Below are positions 1-11,464 of a stretch of 64,000 bases of DNA, in pieces. This stretch comes from Takakia lepidozioides (taxonomy: Eukaryota > Streptophyta > Takakiopsida > Takakiales > Takakiaceae), in NCBI GenBank assembly GCA_030704615.1, contig CM060732.1, positions 64,213,053 to 64,277,052 on the forward strand, written 5' to 3'. Made by a program: the position numbers and the translations under genes. The first letter of the stretch is position 1. Every line of letters starts with the position of its first letter. The notes under the pieces were generated by a model, which worked only from the letters and a program-made list of their open reading frames with translations, made no database searches and was not told where the DNA came from.

Positions 1-327
1 AATCTCTCGATATTGCATTTCGATTTCCACTTCAAAGTCTAATCTGTGTGTTATCTCTGTTGTATTGGCCTTTCTCGATTCACTATACTTATCTTTCCTG
101 TTTCTTCGTCCTCGCCTACCTTCTTGGCTATGCCAACCAGCTTGTACGCTTGTGGAAACGTTGTATCTGATCTGCAGCTCTCTTTGAAATTACACTTATA
201 TGGAAACACCGCAATCAGTGCTGTACGGCTGTGTTTCTGTGGACGATTCTTGAAAAGCGTGGAGGGATCCTTCCTATCTACATTGAGACTTTCCTACAAG
301 CGACATTCGATTTCCTTGTGCACGTCA

Positions 328-3300
328 ATGGAACCCCCAGCATCGCTTCCGGGTGCGGATATGTTTGATTTCAAACTTAGCTCAAGGACTTCTTACGTAA
401 CAATCATGCATGTCTTGTTCTTGTTTTGTTTTTGTCAAAACTCAAAATAACAAAGTAAACTGGAGTACCTATTACTGAGTAGAGCTGTTCCACTCTTTTC
501 TTAGTCTTCCTCAATTTTAGAGTCCCGAATCTGCCCGTGCATTTCAATTGAGTTTTCCATATTTTCCGAAGCAGGTCCCGAATCATGCCAAACGGCCACC
601 TCCGAAGACGACAGAGCCTTGAAGGAGATCAACAATTCTGTCAAGCCAAGGTACGAGACTTTCTAAAGCAACTCAAATGCAACCCGAATTTAAATTGTAG
701 ATGCTCGGTTGTCTAATATTGGAACAGCATTTTGACATATGGTATGAGGAACTGCTTAAATAGACTTGCATAATAACTTTTTTGCCCTCCAGGCAGGATC
801 TCGACACATCAAAGACGAGGGATGATATCCCGGTAACACCAAACTCCACGAGACCAACTCGTCAAATTGTTGTAGCTTCCAGATACGCCTCCACTTGTGT
901 GCCTAGAATTCCTAAAGAATTGTCGCCTACATCGGATGATGCATCACCGAGGGTAAGAAGCATGACCAAGCCAGTCCCCAGGACTGTAGATAAGGCACGT
1001 CGACAAGAACGGAAGTCCCCCTTGAGTGGCTTGAAATCCATTCGGGTTCCAATTTTTGGAAAAGCATGTGCTCGGATAGCATTGGATCATGGGGCAGCAA
1101 CAACGGTGAGAGACCCGCCTAACACTACCGGAAAACTAACAAGCCCTTTGAGGGCAAGAGGTTCAACTCAAAAAGGCAAGAGTTCACAAAAGCAGGAATC
1201 CTCACGAGTTTTGTTGCTGAACGGAGCTAAGAGTTCCTCTTCTCAGGAAAGCTCCAAACAAATAGGGCTTCCTACCAATGGAAAATTTGCAGACAACTTG
1301 CTGAAGTCAGCTACACATTGGCTGTCCTTAATTGAACTTGCTGAAGCCGAGAAGCAGCATGAGCTTGTGATCAACCTGTTTAGTATTGCCATCAGATGTG
1401 GAGCAAAGGTACAAAACATCAAGCAAGTTATCCCTTCAACTGGACCTTGATGTCTTGATAGGAAATTTGTATTCATTTGAAGTTGTAAAGTTACTTTAAA
1501 TTAGAAGTCACTCACATGGTTGACTTTCAAATCTTTTGACTCGCACATGCATGTTTTTTTGTGAGAAGCCAATCGAGCAGATTGGAATCAATTTAAGGCT
1601 CTACAAGGAGGCATATGCTATCAGTGATAAGAGCATTCAGGAAATGCTGCAACAATGCGGGGATGTTGGGAGTGAAGCAGGGACTCCTACGACTGATTTG
1701 TCAGACATAGGGAGTGGTGAGGGACACAAACTTGGTGATGCTCCTTGTTGTCATGTCTTTGCTAATGATTTGACTGACGACACTTGTGGGAACCCCCATG
1801 GCCATACCTTTTCAATCATATGCAGCAATGTCTTGGGTGCTGCGGGCTGCTTACCTGCCAGCGTCCGTACATTTGCATCTTTCGGAATGGAAGCCTAAGC
1901 ATTGATCAACATTGCAAATGATAGCTGTAAGCAAGCTGACAAGATACCCGGGAACCCTGGTTGGAGATACTGATTGGTCGTGATCATTTGTTGATCAATG
2001 CTTGGGCTTCCGCAATTCCCACTCCACTTCCGCTATCCCTCATTAAGAGCCCTTAATGATGAGTTGGCATGATTTGTAAAATGGATGTTGTCACCATTTC
2101 TTGAATGCAGTCTCAGTTGAAAGTACGTATGGATGACAAGTTAGCTGAGAGCAGTTCTTGTGAGGTTCTTGTAGTGAAAGTGGGCAATTGGTTTCTTTGA
2201 TTATTCAGGGAAGTGGGCTTGTTGTCACGGTTACAGTGTGTTTTTCAATGTGAACTGGAAACATGGAAACCTTTTGCCTCATCATCAGCGGGGATGGTGA
2301 TTTACAACTGGAGGTTGAATGTACTGAGCTAACAGCAATAAATCATTTCCACAGATCTTCAGAGCTCGAGGTTGGCTAATGGTACTAAAACCAATTTCTG
2401 CATATTGGAGACTGGGCCAACTTCAGACCACGCTGATGACTTGTCACAGGTGTGTCTTTGGCTGGAAGCCTGTCTTATTGCAAGTCATTATCGGTCTACT
2501 CGTACATTTCTTCAAGCAGATAGTTGGGTGAGAAAGTAGAGGTTCTATAGATACATGGAATATGCACATAGAATGTGCTAAGCATTAGATATACATATAT
2601 GCAGAAGATGAACAAATGAGAGGGAATTTGTATGGAAACAAGCAGAGACTTGGTTGGAGCTCTTTTACAAAACCTATTGTAGTTCCTTATTGTGTTTGAT
2701 GCAGGTCTCCATCATAAGGCTACCATCCTCTCCCCAAACCGCGAATGTTTTTGAAGCCAGCCAAATTGGGGAGGATGATCGTGCATCAGGGAGCACCGAT
2801 GGTAGAAAGTCTGGCACTACCCAGAATCTCTATGAGGTTGATTACAGTCAACTTTCGACCCCAGGGTGCACTGCTAACAAGCCTCTTCCTTCTTCAGTGG
2901 GTAGTGAGCTAGGATTACTTGAGCCTATGGCTAAGGGCCCGGATGAACAAGCCACACCAGCATTGAATAGGACAAGACCTCCTGTGTGTAATCAGAGCAC
3001 CCGCGTTGCTAACACACTGCCGTTGAAGCCCTCTGCGTGTCTGGATTCTGTGGCTGCGGACAGTTCAGACAGACCTGTGGGCTCCCTCTCGGAGTGGTTG
3101 CTTCACGAGTCTGAAGAAAATGCTGTTGAATGCCAGTCAGGGCCGTCGGATGGCCTGCCGCTATCCACCAATGGTGAGTTCTGCCTACAGTATTTGCTCA
3201 TGATAGTTTCTTACTACTTTGTCAGCAAATCTTACATGATTGATCGTGCTTCTATGTTCAGGTGGCTGCAGAAGTCAAAATGATGAATTGAAGCACATGA

Positions 3301-6300
3301 ATATAAATTCTTTGGTGCAAGAGGTGGAGGAGGGAGAAGGTAGAGGAGACTGTCTTGTATCTGTCAAAGATCCGATGCTTTCGGTGGAGGCAATGGACCG
3401 TCCATTGGCTCGTGACTTCTACGTGAAGCGGAAGCCTAGAGAGTTGTGCAAGGTAGACACCAATTGCAGCATCAGCGTGGCAACGCATTTGAGGAGAAAG
3501 GGGCAAACTCCCTCAGATTTGGAGCTCTCTGTAGGAGGTACAGATTGTGGTTCATCAGTTTGCGAAGGGAGGGATGAGATAGAACAGTGGGTGGAAGAGA
3601 CCAGTCCACTGCAGCAGCAATTTGTGAAGACAAATGGTGCTGACATGGGGTCTTCAAATTTTGAAATCATTCAGACTGCATTAGCAAGAGAAACTTCCAG
3701 TCCTGACACAGGTATTGATCACTGGCATAAAATGGAGAAATTTCTGCATAGGAGCCTAAATGAACAGCATGCTACTGTATATATCTCAAATCAGAGGAGG
3801 TGGAATTCAAGAAGATTTAAATTTTTCTGCTCAATACAGCATATTTGGCTTGGGATAGCTTTGCAGTGAGGGTGTTTTGGTGCTAGTAGCTCTCCATCAT
3901 AAATCAAATCAGAGGAGGTGGAAATTCAAGAAGATTTAAAATGTTGCTGAATAGAGCATATTTGGCGTTCAGTGAGGGTGTTTTGGTGCTCGACCATGTA
4001 AAGAATTTGGTTGCTGTACAGACCAAGCAAACGCCCCAGACAACACCACCCAGGTTGAAGAGAGGGAAAAGCCAAGCTCTGAGCCCAAGGTCTATGTGCA
4101 GCGGAAATCTACCAAAGGTGTGAAGTTTGATGACATGCCCACTGTAATCAAAAGTGCCTCACCATGCACTGAACCTTTAAGCAGCAGGGAAGGCGCACAC
4201 AGTCTTGAGGGAAAGTTTGAGACAACGAGTGGGAATGAATCATCAGAGCTACAAGAAATCGGGCCTTGTTTGGTAGACAGGAAGGAGGAGAGTTTTTGGA
4301 CAGATAGTTTGCCTGTGACAGTCTCAAAGGGTAAGCGTGTGGTAAGAGGCAAAAGACAGTGCACCCCAAGGTTCAAACTCAGCACTCCAGTCTGGAAAGC
4401 TGTGGAGAGAGAGTTGAATGGGGCTGGAGTTTCTGTGTCTGACACAGCCATAGGGTCTTGCGGGCTAGCTTGCTTTCTCACAGGCCTGGAAAGCCAGGCA
4501 ATGGATCGTCATGAGGATACAGGAAACATGGATGGGTCATTGGACATGAAGAGGGACTCACTGAGGTTCCAGCAGGCCGATCTGGGTTCCTTGCAGAGAG
4601 GTCCATCTAGTCCTGTGATGGATTTCAAGAAAAGTAAGCTGCTATATTGACTATGTACCTTATGTTACTAACAGGCTAACAAGTTGTTGGCCACTTACTA
4701 CATTTAAATACGGTTTCCAACTTTGTTCTGATGATATTATCATGCTGGGGTGATTTCAATGCTCTCGTGGTTGGCAAAACAGAAGGCAAGGGGAGCTCTG
4801 TGAAAGTGCCAAGATCTGCTGCCAAGAGGGGCACACAACAGGCAAAGGGCCAAGCAGCTGTTGAAACTGGAGCCCATGGTGAAGAGCGCAGTGGAGGTAA
4901 TGGCCAGGTCCGTGGGCATAAGCCATGGAAGAGTTTTCAGGTATTGCTCAACCTCTTTCCTTATCTCAGAATGTCAAAGAATCTCACCCTTTCGGATGGG
5001 GAGCTATATCGCAAAAATTATTTGGGAGTCCATTGATGCAATCAAGGTTCCCTGACTTTCGCCATTCCTCAAAATTTATTCCAATGAAAAGCTGAATTGA
5101 AGCTACATGAGTGTCATACATACATGAATAGGAAAGCGCAGGAAGAGAATGGCCCAACTTTCAAACAAATGTGTGGCTTCCCATGTGACATCCTCTTAAA
5201 CCCTCACTTCTCAAGATCAGTGTCATTGATGTTACAATTGAGCCCACATGAAACTGAAAGCTCAGAAGAAAATGGTCAGGATTGTAATGAGAGATTCCAA
5301 CCAGCTTGGCTGGTACAATAGTGTACAGTGTACAGTGTAAGATGATAAGATGAGCATCATCTGCTGTTTGTGTTTGAAAAGTCAGACTCTAAAGTTTTGC
5401 TTTTATAAACAATAACAAAATATGTTTGAAGTACATAAATCTTCATTTCTGGATTAGTCAGCCAACAAAATGTATTGGCAGTGAACAAGAAAGCAGTTGT
5501 GAGAAATATAATGTGATAAATAAACGATAGAATGAGTTGGAACCCCAAAGCAGCTGTGGAAAATCTAATGTAACAAGAGAAACATTGTGTAACTCCTTTA
5601 ACGAGACACCTGCTGCAAATTTCAATGTGTAACTGGCCAGCATAAACCAGATATTGAAGAATTAAAGTTTTACCCTTCTACTCGGAACATTGGAGAAAGA
5701 CCATAGGGCCACATCCAAGGGTGCAGGCAGGCATGCACTTGGGAAACATTCGTCAGCCTTATCACGCTGCTGGCTCTCTGACTGCTTCAGTAGCTCACGA
5801 GGTTGTGTTGATCTTTACCTTTCTGGATTCATCTTTCATATCCTTACTTAAAAGTAATCTTTGCAGAAGCTTGGTGCACATCATTAACAAGAACTGATGG
5901 ACAGGTTGGGGTTGCTGCTGATGGAGCATGCAATTAACTGTCAACTTTTATAAACTAAGTCAACCTCCTTCATACCAACATACCTTGTATAAAACAGAGG
6001 TGGTACCCTCTACGAAGTGGGGAGGTCTGCAGGCTCTCTCCCACATCAGGTTTAAGGATGTTAATTATCATTGTGGGGAAATGTACTAAGCTATTGTATG
6101 AAGATAGTGATGAGAAGCGATACATTGATATTGTGGTCTACAGGGTCCCGTAGAGGGAGTGGAGGTAAGAGGAGAATGGGCTGCCACTGTCGGAGGTACA
6201 GCTGTTAGCACAACTCCTGGTAAGTACATTACAAATGAGTGTTGAAAATCGTTGTACAGATTTGCATCGTTCTATCTTTGTGTCTGTTTCTGCTGGAGTG

Positions 6301-6747
6301 GTCTCTCTATGAATCCCTTCACGACCATGCCCTCTGCCTCTCCTTCTCTGCCCTTGCAACTTCTATGTCGCTTGGCACCAGGTAGAGTTGAGCTCAATCT
6401 TGCCCAAGGGGTGCCACTGGCTATGAGACAGACAGCAAATGCTTTTCAAATTAGATTGTCACTCAGATTTCTTTTGTTGTCCTTTGGGAGGCTGCCCAGC
6501 CCTGACAGTGCCAATTAATAATAAGGACCAAAAGTGCTTGGCAGCTCAATGTCATGAGATGGTCCATCTTGAGCACTGGTTTTCTTTCTTTGTTTATCAG
6601 TGTTTGTAGATATTATCAACTAGGGATAGTGGCATCGCTGGAGATTTCAGTCCTTGAGGGTATGCTACGGTTGCAGGATCAGCTGGGCTGAGGCGTTCAG
6701 CGAGGATTCAGAGCAAAGTGCAACCACGGAAACAGACAAGAGAGTAG
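328..6747 (+). CDS. Unrecognised 969-residue protein, 11 exons
   Basis: I do not recognise this protein. Exons by splice consensus and phase: 328-396, 505-650, 793-1408, 1569-1716, 2355-2449, 2705-3173, 3262-3711, 4022-4633, 4783-4940, 6144-6219 and 6677-6747 (TAG stop). All ten junctions keep one open frame, which supports the model; the start ATG at 328 is the least certain point. Most of the product is polar, Ser/Thr/Lys/Arg-rich and probably disordered. One helical segment spans exons 3-4 (about residues 244-300; HWLSLIELAEAEKQHELV, then IEQIGINLRLYKEAY). A short motif recurs as FYVKRKPREL (exon 7) and VYVQRKSTKG (exon 8). The C-terminus is very basic (LRRSARIQSKVQPRKQTRE). Low complexity, basic patches and lack of signal or membrane segments suggest a nuclear or chromatin protein, but that is inference. 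Confidence is good that it is a gene and low on function. Confidence 0.72.
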
Positions 6748-7570
6748 ACTCTGTGAACTCATAATAGCTACATGGCGATGGCACAGATGAAAATGCTCAG
6801 TAGGAAGAAACTGACAATGGTCAAGTTTAACCCCCAGAGTGAGTTCGCAATGTTGCCTTTTTAGAAGACCCATTGCTGCACATAACAAGAGTTCAGAAGA
6901 GGTCAGTATATCAAAACGACAGAGTGACAGCTCAGGGTTTCAGTGTCCTCCATGGCCAGGTGCCATGCTCATCATACCATCAGACACAGGCATTCCCTCA
7001 CTCTTGCTGAGTCCAGGTGGGAGGATCAACAAGGTTTCAGATTGAGCTTTTCCACCTTGCTCGCACACTACTTCAAGCCACTAATCTGGGTTTTTGCCCA
7101 ACTCAAGACCACATCTCTCCAGATGGGGATGTATGTATATCAGTAGTCCTAGCTCTTCCATTGTTTTTGTGTAGTGAGAGATCAAAGATAATTGCATTTC
7201 ATTTGTACACTACACAGTGACTCCTTCAGGCCAGTTTTGTTATCACTGCCGAAGTAGTTGTGTGTATTTCCTCATAGAGGTTTTGAGTGTAGGTTCTGTG
7301 ACTTCCTGGTTTGAAACACTGAGAAAGGTTCTTGAGGCTGAATTTTGACTTACAGGTGCAACACCAAGGGGCTTTTACCCTGGGATGCTAAGACCATCAG
7401 CAAGGCATAGCCTCTGCGAACCAAAAATCTGTACAGGAGTAATGATGCTTCTGCACCATAATAGTGAGTGTGAGGAGAGAGAAACAGAAACTCTCATTGT
7501 AGTTTCCTAGACACTGGCCAATAACCAATCATCAGAAAGAGTGTTTGTATGTTGATTATTTTACTCAGGA

Positions 7571-10537
7571 TTACCAGTAATCCCCACATGAACACAAGCC
7601 ATCCTTGAAGTGATGAAAGCAGGTGGCATCCCTTGCGATAATTTCACGCCCAACTATCTTTGAGATGAACTTGGTGGCAGTGTGGCAATCACCACATATT
7701 CGAAGGTTCTTGATTATGCGGATAGGTGACCCAGGGGGGGTGCTGATGAAACCAAAGGCAATAGCTAGCTTCTCACTATGGTGACAGAGAGTGATTTCTT
7801 TCATCTGCTCATCCACATCATGCAAGGTAAAGTGTGTCTCGGGACGGTATCCCGCCTCCTTCATCTGTTTACTCAATCTCTCCAACTCAGCGTAGATCTC
7901 CTCTGTTCGTGGGTGGGATCTATCTTCTGCAATGAATGTATGGACCCTGTTCTTGACCTCAATCCAGCTGCGCCCTGCCTCCTTGTTCACGCATCGGTCC
8001 ACCATTTCCTTCCTCACCTTTGCTACAGCATCCCACCTGCCAGCAGCCGCATATGTGTTTGAAAGGAGCACATATACACCTGCGTCTTGTGGTTCCAACA
8101 CAAGGACACGGTCTGCCACATGTTCTGCTAGCTCCACATTGCCATGAATCCTGCAGGCACCAAGCAAGGCCCGCCACACTGGAGAACCTGCTTCAAATGG
8201 CATTTGTTTGATGAAGTTATGTGCCTCATCCAGGCACCCTGCACGGCCAAGAATGTCAACCATGCAACCATAGTGCTTTTCTGTTGGTGCAATCCTGTGA
8301 TCTCGACTCATAGAAAGGAAGTAATGGTGGCCTTCATCTACGAAGCCCACATGGCTGCATGCAGAGAGAACGCCAATATATGTGACCTCATTCGGCTTCA
8401 GCCCTTCCTGTTTCATCTGCTCAAAAAATTGTAGGGCCTCCTTACCATTCCCATGTTGGGCATATCCTATAATCATCGCATTCCATGAGACCACCTCTCG
8501 TACAAGAATTTTTTCAAAGACTTGCTTTGCGTCCTCCAGATTCCCACACTTGGCGTACATGTCAACAAGGGCATTACCCACAGAGACATCTGACTCAAAT
8601 CCAGATTTGATGGTCTCGGCATGAACCCATTTGCCCTCCTCCATTGCTCCTAGGCTTGCACAAGCATTGAGGATGCTGATAAAAGTGACTTTGTTTGGTT
8701 TGATACGTTCTCGTTGCATTTGCCCAAAGAGTTCTAAGGCCGCATCACCTTGACCATTCTGAGCAGACCCTTCGATCATTGCAGTCCAAGAGACTACATT
8801 TCGTTCAGACATTTTGAAGAACACTCCGCGAGCATCCACCACACTCCCACACTTGCAATACATGGCGACAATGGCAGTCCCCACAAATGGATCTGATGCA
8901 AACCCGGCCTCAATGATTGCCGCATGGATCTGCTTGCCCCGTTCCAGAGCTGCTGGGATGGTACATGCATTGAGGACGCTAACAAAAGTGATCTTGTTTG
9001 GTTTCAAGCCTTCTCGCTGCATTTGGCCAAACAGTTCAAATGCCTGCTCACCATGACCATGCTGAGCAGATCCTGCAATCATGGCAGTCCATGAGACCAC
9101 ATTTCGTTCAGGCATTTTTAAAAACAAGGCCCGCGCATTCGCAACACTCCCACACTTGCAGTACATGCTGACAAGGGCAGTCCCCACTCGCACATCCAAC
9201 TCATACCCAGCTTTGATGATATCTGCATGGACCCTCTTGCCCTCTTCAAAGCCTAGTAGGCCGACACATGCATTGAGGACGCTCATGAAAGTGATCTTGT
9301 TTGGTTTCACTCCTTCTCGTTGCATCTGCTGGAAGATTTCAAATGCCTGTTCATCATGCCCTTGCTGGGCTAATCCTGCAATCATCGCATTCCATGAGAT
9401 CACATCTCTCTTAGGAATCCCATCAAACACTTGGTGAGCATCCACCACACTCCCGCACTTGCAGTACATGCTGATTAGAGCATTGCTCACACGGACATCT
9501 GATTCAAATCCAGATTTCAGAATTTCAGCATGCACCCCCTTGCCCTCTTCCAGGTCTCTTAGGCTGCCACACGCAGTGAGGATGCTCACAAAAGTGGCTT
9601 TGTCAGGCTTCACCCCCTCTCGTTGCATAACGCCAAACAGGGCAACTGCGTCTGCCCCATGCCCTTGCTGAGAAAATCCTGCCATCATTGCATTCCACGA
9701 GACTACATTTCGTTCAGGCATTTCGAAAAACACTCGCCGTGCATCCACTATACTGCCGCACTTGCAATACATGCTGAGAAGGGAAGTCCCAACTCGGACA
9801 TCTGACTCCAACCCGGCTTCGATGATCATCTCGTGGAGCCGTCTGCCCTGCTCCAAGGCTGCTGGGGTAGCACATGCGTTGAGGATGCTCAAGAAGGTGA
9901 TCTTGTTTGGTTTCGTGCCTTCCAGTTGCATCTGCGCAAGGAGCTCAAAAGCCTCTGCACCACGCCCTTCTTGAGCAAGTCCTGCAATCATCGCATTCCA
10001 TGAGATTACACTCCGGCTGGGCATTCTCTCAAACACGTTTCGCGCATCCCAAATACTCCCACACTTAATATACATGCTCATAAGGTTGTTTCCTAGGAAG
10101 ATGTCGAGCTCGAATCCACTTTTATTTATGTGGGCATGGACCTCCTTGCCGCCTGACAGGGCTTGCTTCTTAGCACACCCCTGCAAGAGACGAGCACAAG
10201 CCGCGGCATAAGCTTCAAATCCTTCTTTCTTCGTGAAATCCAGAATTTGCGATGCCTCCTCCTCCTTCCACACTGTGCTCACAGAGTCCCCACGTGCTCC
10301 CCAGATGTCCTTGTTTCCTTTCTGAATGCCTTCATCATCCCCTTGTTGTCGCCATCCATTAGAAGAACTGATGATGCTGACCGCGCCAAGACAAACACAC
10401 CGACTCTGATGCCCAAGTAACAAGTGGGTCTCATTCCAGACTTGCAACCGCACACTTCCGGATGATGATACCAAATATCTGGAGCACCTGGTCTTGGGGA
10501 CTGAGTGTTCTGTGGGTTTGAGCATACTGCGGTCCAT
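7571..10537 (-). CDS. PLS-class DYW pentatricopeptide repeat protein (organelle RNA editing type)
   Basis: A single uninterrupted frame of 988 codons. I place the start at the ATG at 10537; the frame opens upstream only with a GTG. The N-terminus (about 110 residues) is Ser/Arg-rich and could be an organelle-targeting peptide. PLS triplets follow, with repeated cores such as SWNAMIAGLAQEG, SWTAMIAGSAQHG and SWNAMIIGYAQHG; at least six such triplets, 101 residues apart, are visible. Then come E/E+ motifs and a complete DYW domain: GRSWIEVKNRVHTFI, the cytidine-deaminase-like zinc signature (HHSEKLA with HxE, then CGDCH with CxxC), and the terminal CGDYW just before the stop. Family knowledge: DYW proteins bind organelle transcripts by a PPR code and deaminate C to U. 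No frameshift or lost catalytic residue is seen, so it should be functional. The target transcript cannot be read off here. Confidence 0.93.
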   Translation of the reverse strand: MDRSMLKPTEHSVPKTRCSRYLVSSSGSVRLQVWNETHLLLGHQSRCVCLGAVSIISSSNGWRQQGDDEGIQKGNKDIWGARGDSVSTVWKEEEASQILDFTKKEGFEAYAAACARLLQGCAKKQALSGGKEVHAHINKSGFELDIFLGNNLMSMYIKCGSIWDARNVFERMPSRSVISWNAMIAGLAQEGRGAEAFELLAQMQLEGTKPNKITFLSILNACATPAALEQGRRLHEMIIEAGLESDVRVGTSLLSMYCKCGSIVDARRVFFEMPERNVVSWNAMMAGFSQQGHGADAVALFGVMQREGVKPDKATFVSILTACGSLRDLEEGKGVHAEILKSGFESDVRVSNALISMYCKCGSVVDAHQVFDGIPKRDVISWNAMIAGLAQQGHDEQAFEIFQQMQREGVKPNKITFMSVLNACVGLLGFEEGKRVHADIIKAGYELDVRVGTALVSMYCKCGSVANARALFLKMPERNVVSWTAMIAGSAQHGHGEQAFELFGQMQREGLKPNKITFVSVLNACTIPAALERGKQIHAAIIEAGFASDPFVGTAIVAMYCKCGSVVDARGVFFKMSERNVVSWTAMIEGSAQNGQGDAALELFGQMQRERIKPNKVTFISILNACASLGAMEEGKWVHAETIKSGFESDVSVGNALVDMYAKCGNLEDAKQVFEKILVREVVSWNAMIIGYAQHGNGKEALQFFEQMKQEGLKPNEVTYIGVLSACSHVGFVDEGHHYFLSMSRDHRIAPTEKHYGCMVDILGRAGCLDEAHNFIKQMPFEAGSPVWRALLGACRIHGNVELAEHVADRVLVLEPQDAGVYVLLSNTYAAAGRWDAVAKVRKEMVDRCVNKEAGRSWIEVKNRVHTFIAEDRSHPRTEEIYAELERLSKQMKEAGYRPETHFTLHDVDEQMKEITLCHHSEKLAIAFGFISTPPGSPIRIIKNLRICGDCHTATKFISKIVGREIIARDATCFHHFKDGLCSCGDYW

Positions 10538-10552
10538 TTGGCCAGAAGGCAC

Positions 10553-11218
10553 TCAGACTAACTGAATCTCACACAATGCGCATTTGCTCGATTGAGCTGC
10601 ATAATCGTTGAGACGAAAAATGCAGCAAATAAACAGAGAATCTCGGAGTATGCTTTGTAACCCATTTTCCACACATAGCAGCTTAGACGGATTCTTCAGG
10701 ATACAGCAGAACACACCATGGCCGTCGCGGCCTGAATCTCTTGGCCTCCTCATCTCGCAGGTCCGAAATCCCGAGGACAAGCTGTGGAAAACAGGGACTT
10801 AGCAAAACTACATTTGAGAATATCAAAATCGCAGTGCGGGATCTGTGGGATGTCCTCGTTGAACCCTAGTAGATAAACGCGGGTGATTTGTCTCGAATCC
10901 ATTCAAAATGTGTATTCCGCCAGAGCCACAACAGTGAACCCTGCTTCACTAGGGTACAGTATCTGCCAGGAATCTTGGTGAGTCGGCGCCACAAGAACAA
11001 GAGGGTTGCTTGTTTATGAATTTGAACCCACGTCCACCTTGTCGGTGACAAGACCTTCTTTTTGTTGTTTTTCATTCGATCTGTTTGGGAGAGGAAGGAA
11101 GGACTCTAGCAGCTTTTGCAGGGGACCCAATTTGTGGTGAAGTTCTGAAGATAGAGAGCCGGGGAGAGCGGGACAAAGAGGATCGACAGGTGGGTGTTGC
11201 TGTGAGACGACAACCAGA
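10553..11218. promoter_or_regulatory. Intergenic stretch between the PPR gene and the small membrane-protein gene
   Basis: These bases separate the divergent PPR gene (-) from the short + strand reading frame at 11249, so both promoters should lie here. No clear TATA box was found; short open frames on both strands show no recognisable protein. A purine-rich leader sits just before 11249. Confidence 0.35.
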
Positions 11219-11248
11219 GTGGGTTCTGTTGCAGAAGGAAGGAAGAAA

Positions 11249-11464
11249 ATGTTTGGCAGTGTCATGGTAAGCAGGGGGACGGCGCGCAGGGTGGTGTATG
11301 TGTGCTTGGCACTGCCCGCCATAGCTCTCGCGGCTCGCCTGTACATCGATCCTGCCCATCATGCCCTTTCTTCCCACAAGGACCAAGTAGATATTCCGCC
11401 CCATGTCCCTCCCCCCATACCTGCTCACACGACTGAACATCATCAGCCTGCGCAATCAAGCTGA
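11249..11464 (+). CDS. Small putative one-pass membrane protein, 71 residues
   Basis: An open frame beginning MFGSVMVSRGTARRVVYVCL and ending in TGA at 11464. A basic N-terminus (RGTARR) precedes about 18 hydrophobic residues (VVYVCLALPAIALAARL), which fits a signal anchor or single transmembrane helix. The tail is Pro/His-rich (VDIPPHVPPPIP, then TTEHHQPAQSS). A further in-frame ATG lies upstream at 11219, but the one at 11249 directly begins the conserved-looking part. I do not recognise the family; many plant organelle inner-membrane accessory proteins share this size and shape. A GTAAGC inside the frame at about 11267 could be a splice donor, so the real gene may be differently structured. 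The next 2.1 kb holds no other coding signal. Confidence 0.4.
   Translation: MFGSVMVSRGTARRVVYVCLALPAIALAARLYIDPAHHALSSHKDQVDIPPHVPPPIPAHTTEHHQPAQSS

Noticed and set aside
6138-6359. Minus-strand frame opposite exon 10 of the first gene
   Set aside because: Low-complexity Arg/Gly frame that is a shadow of intron and exon sequence.
7778-10420. Many + strand open frames opposite the PPR gene
   Set aside because: They are antisense shadows of the repeated PPR units and change with each repeat; no family resemblance.
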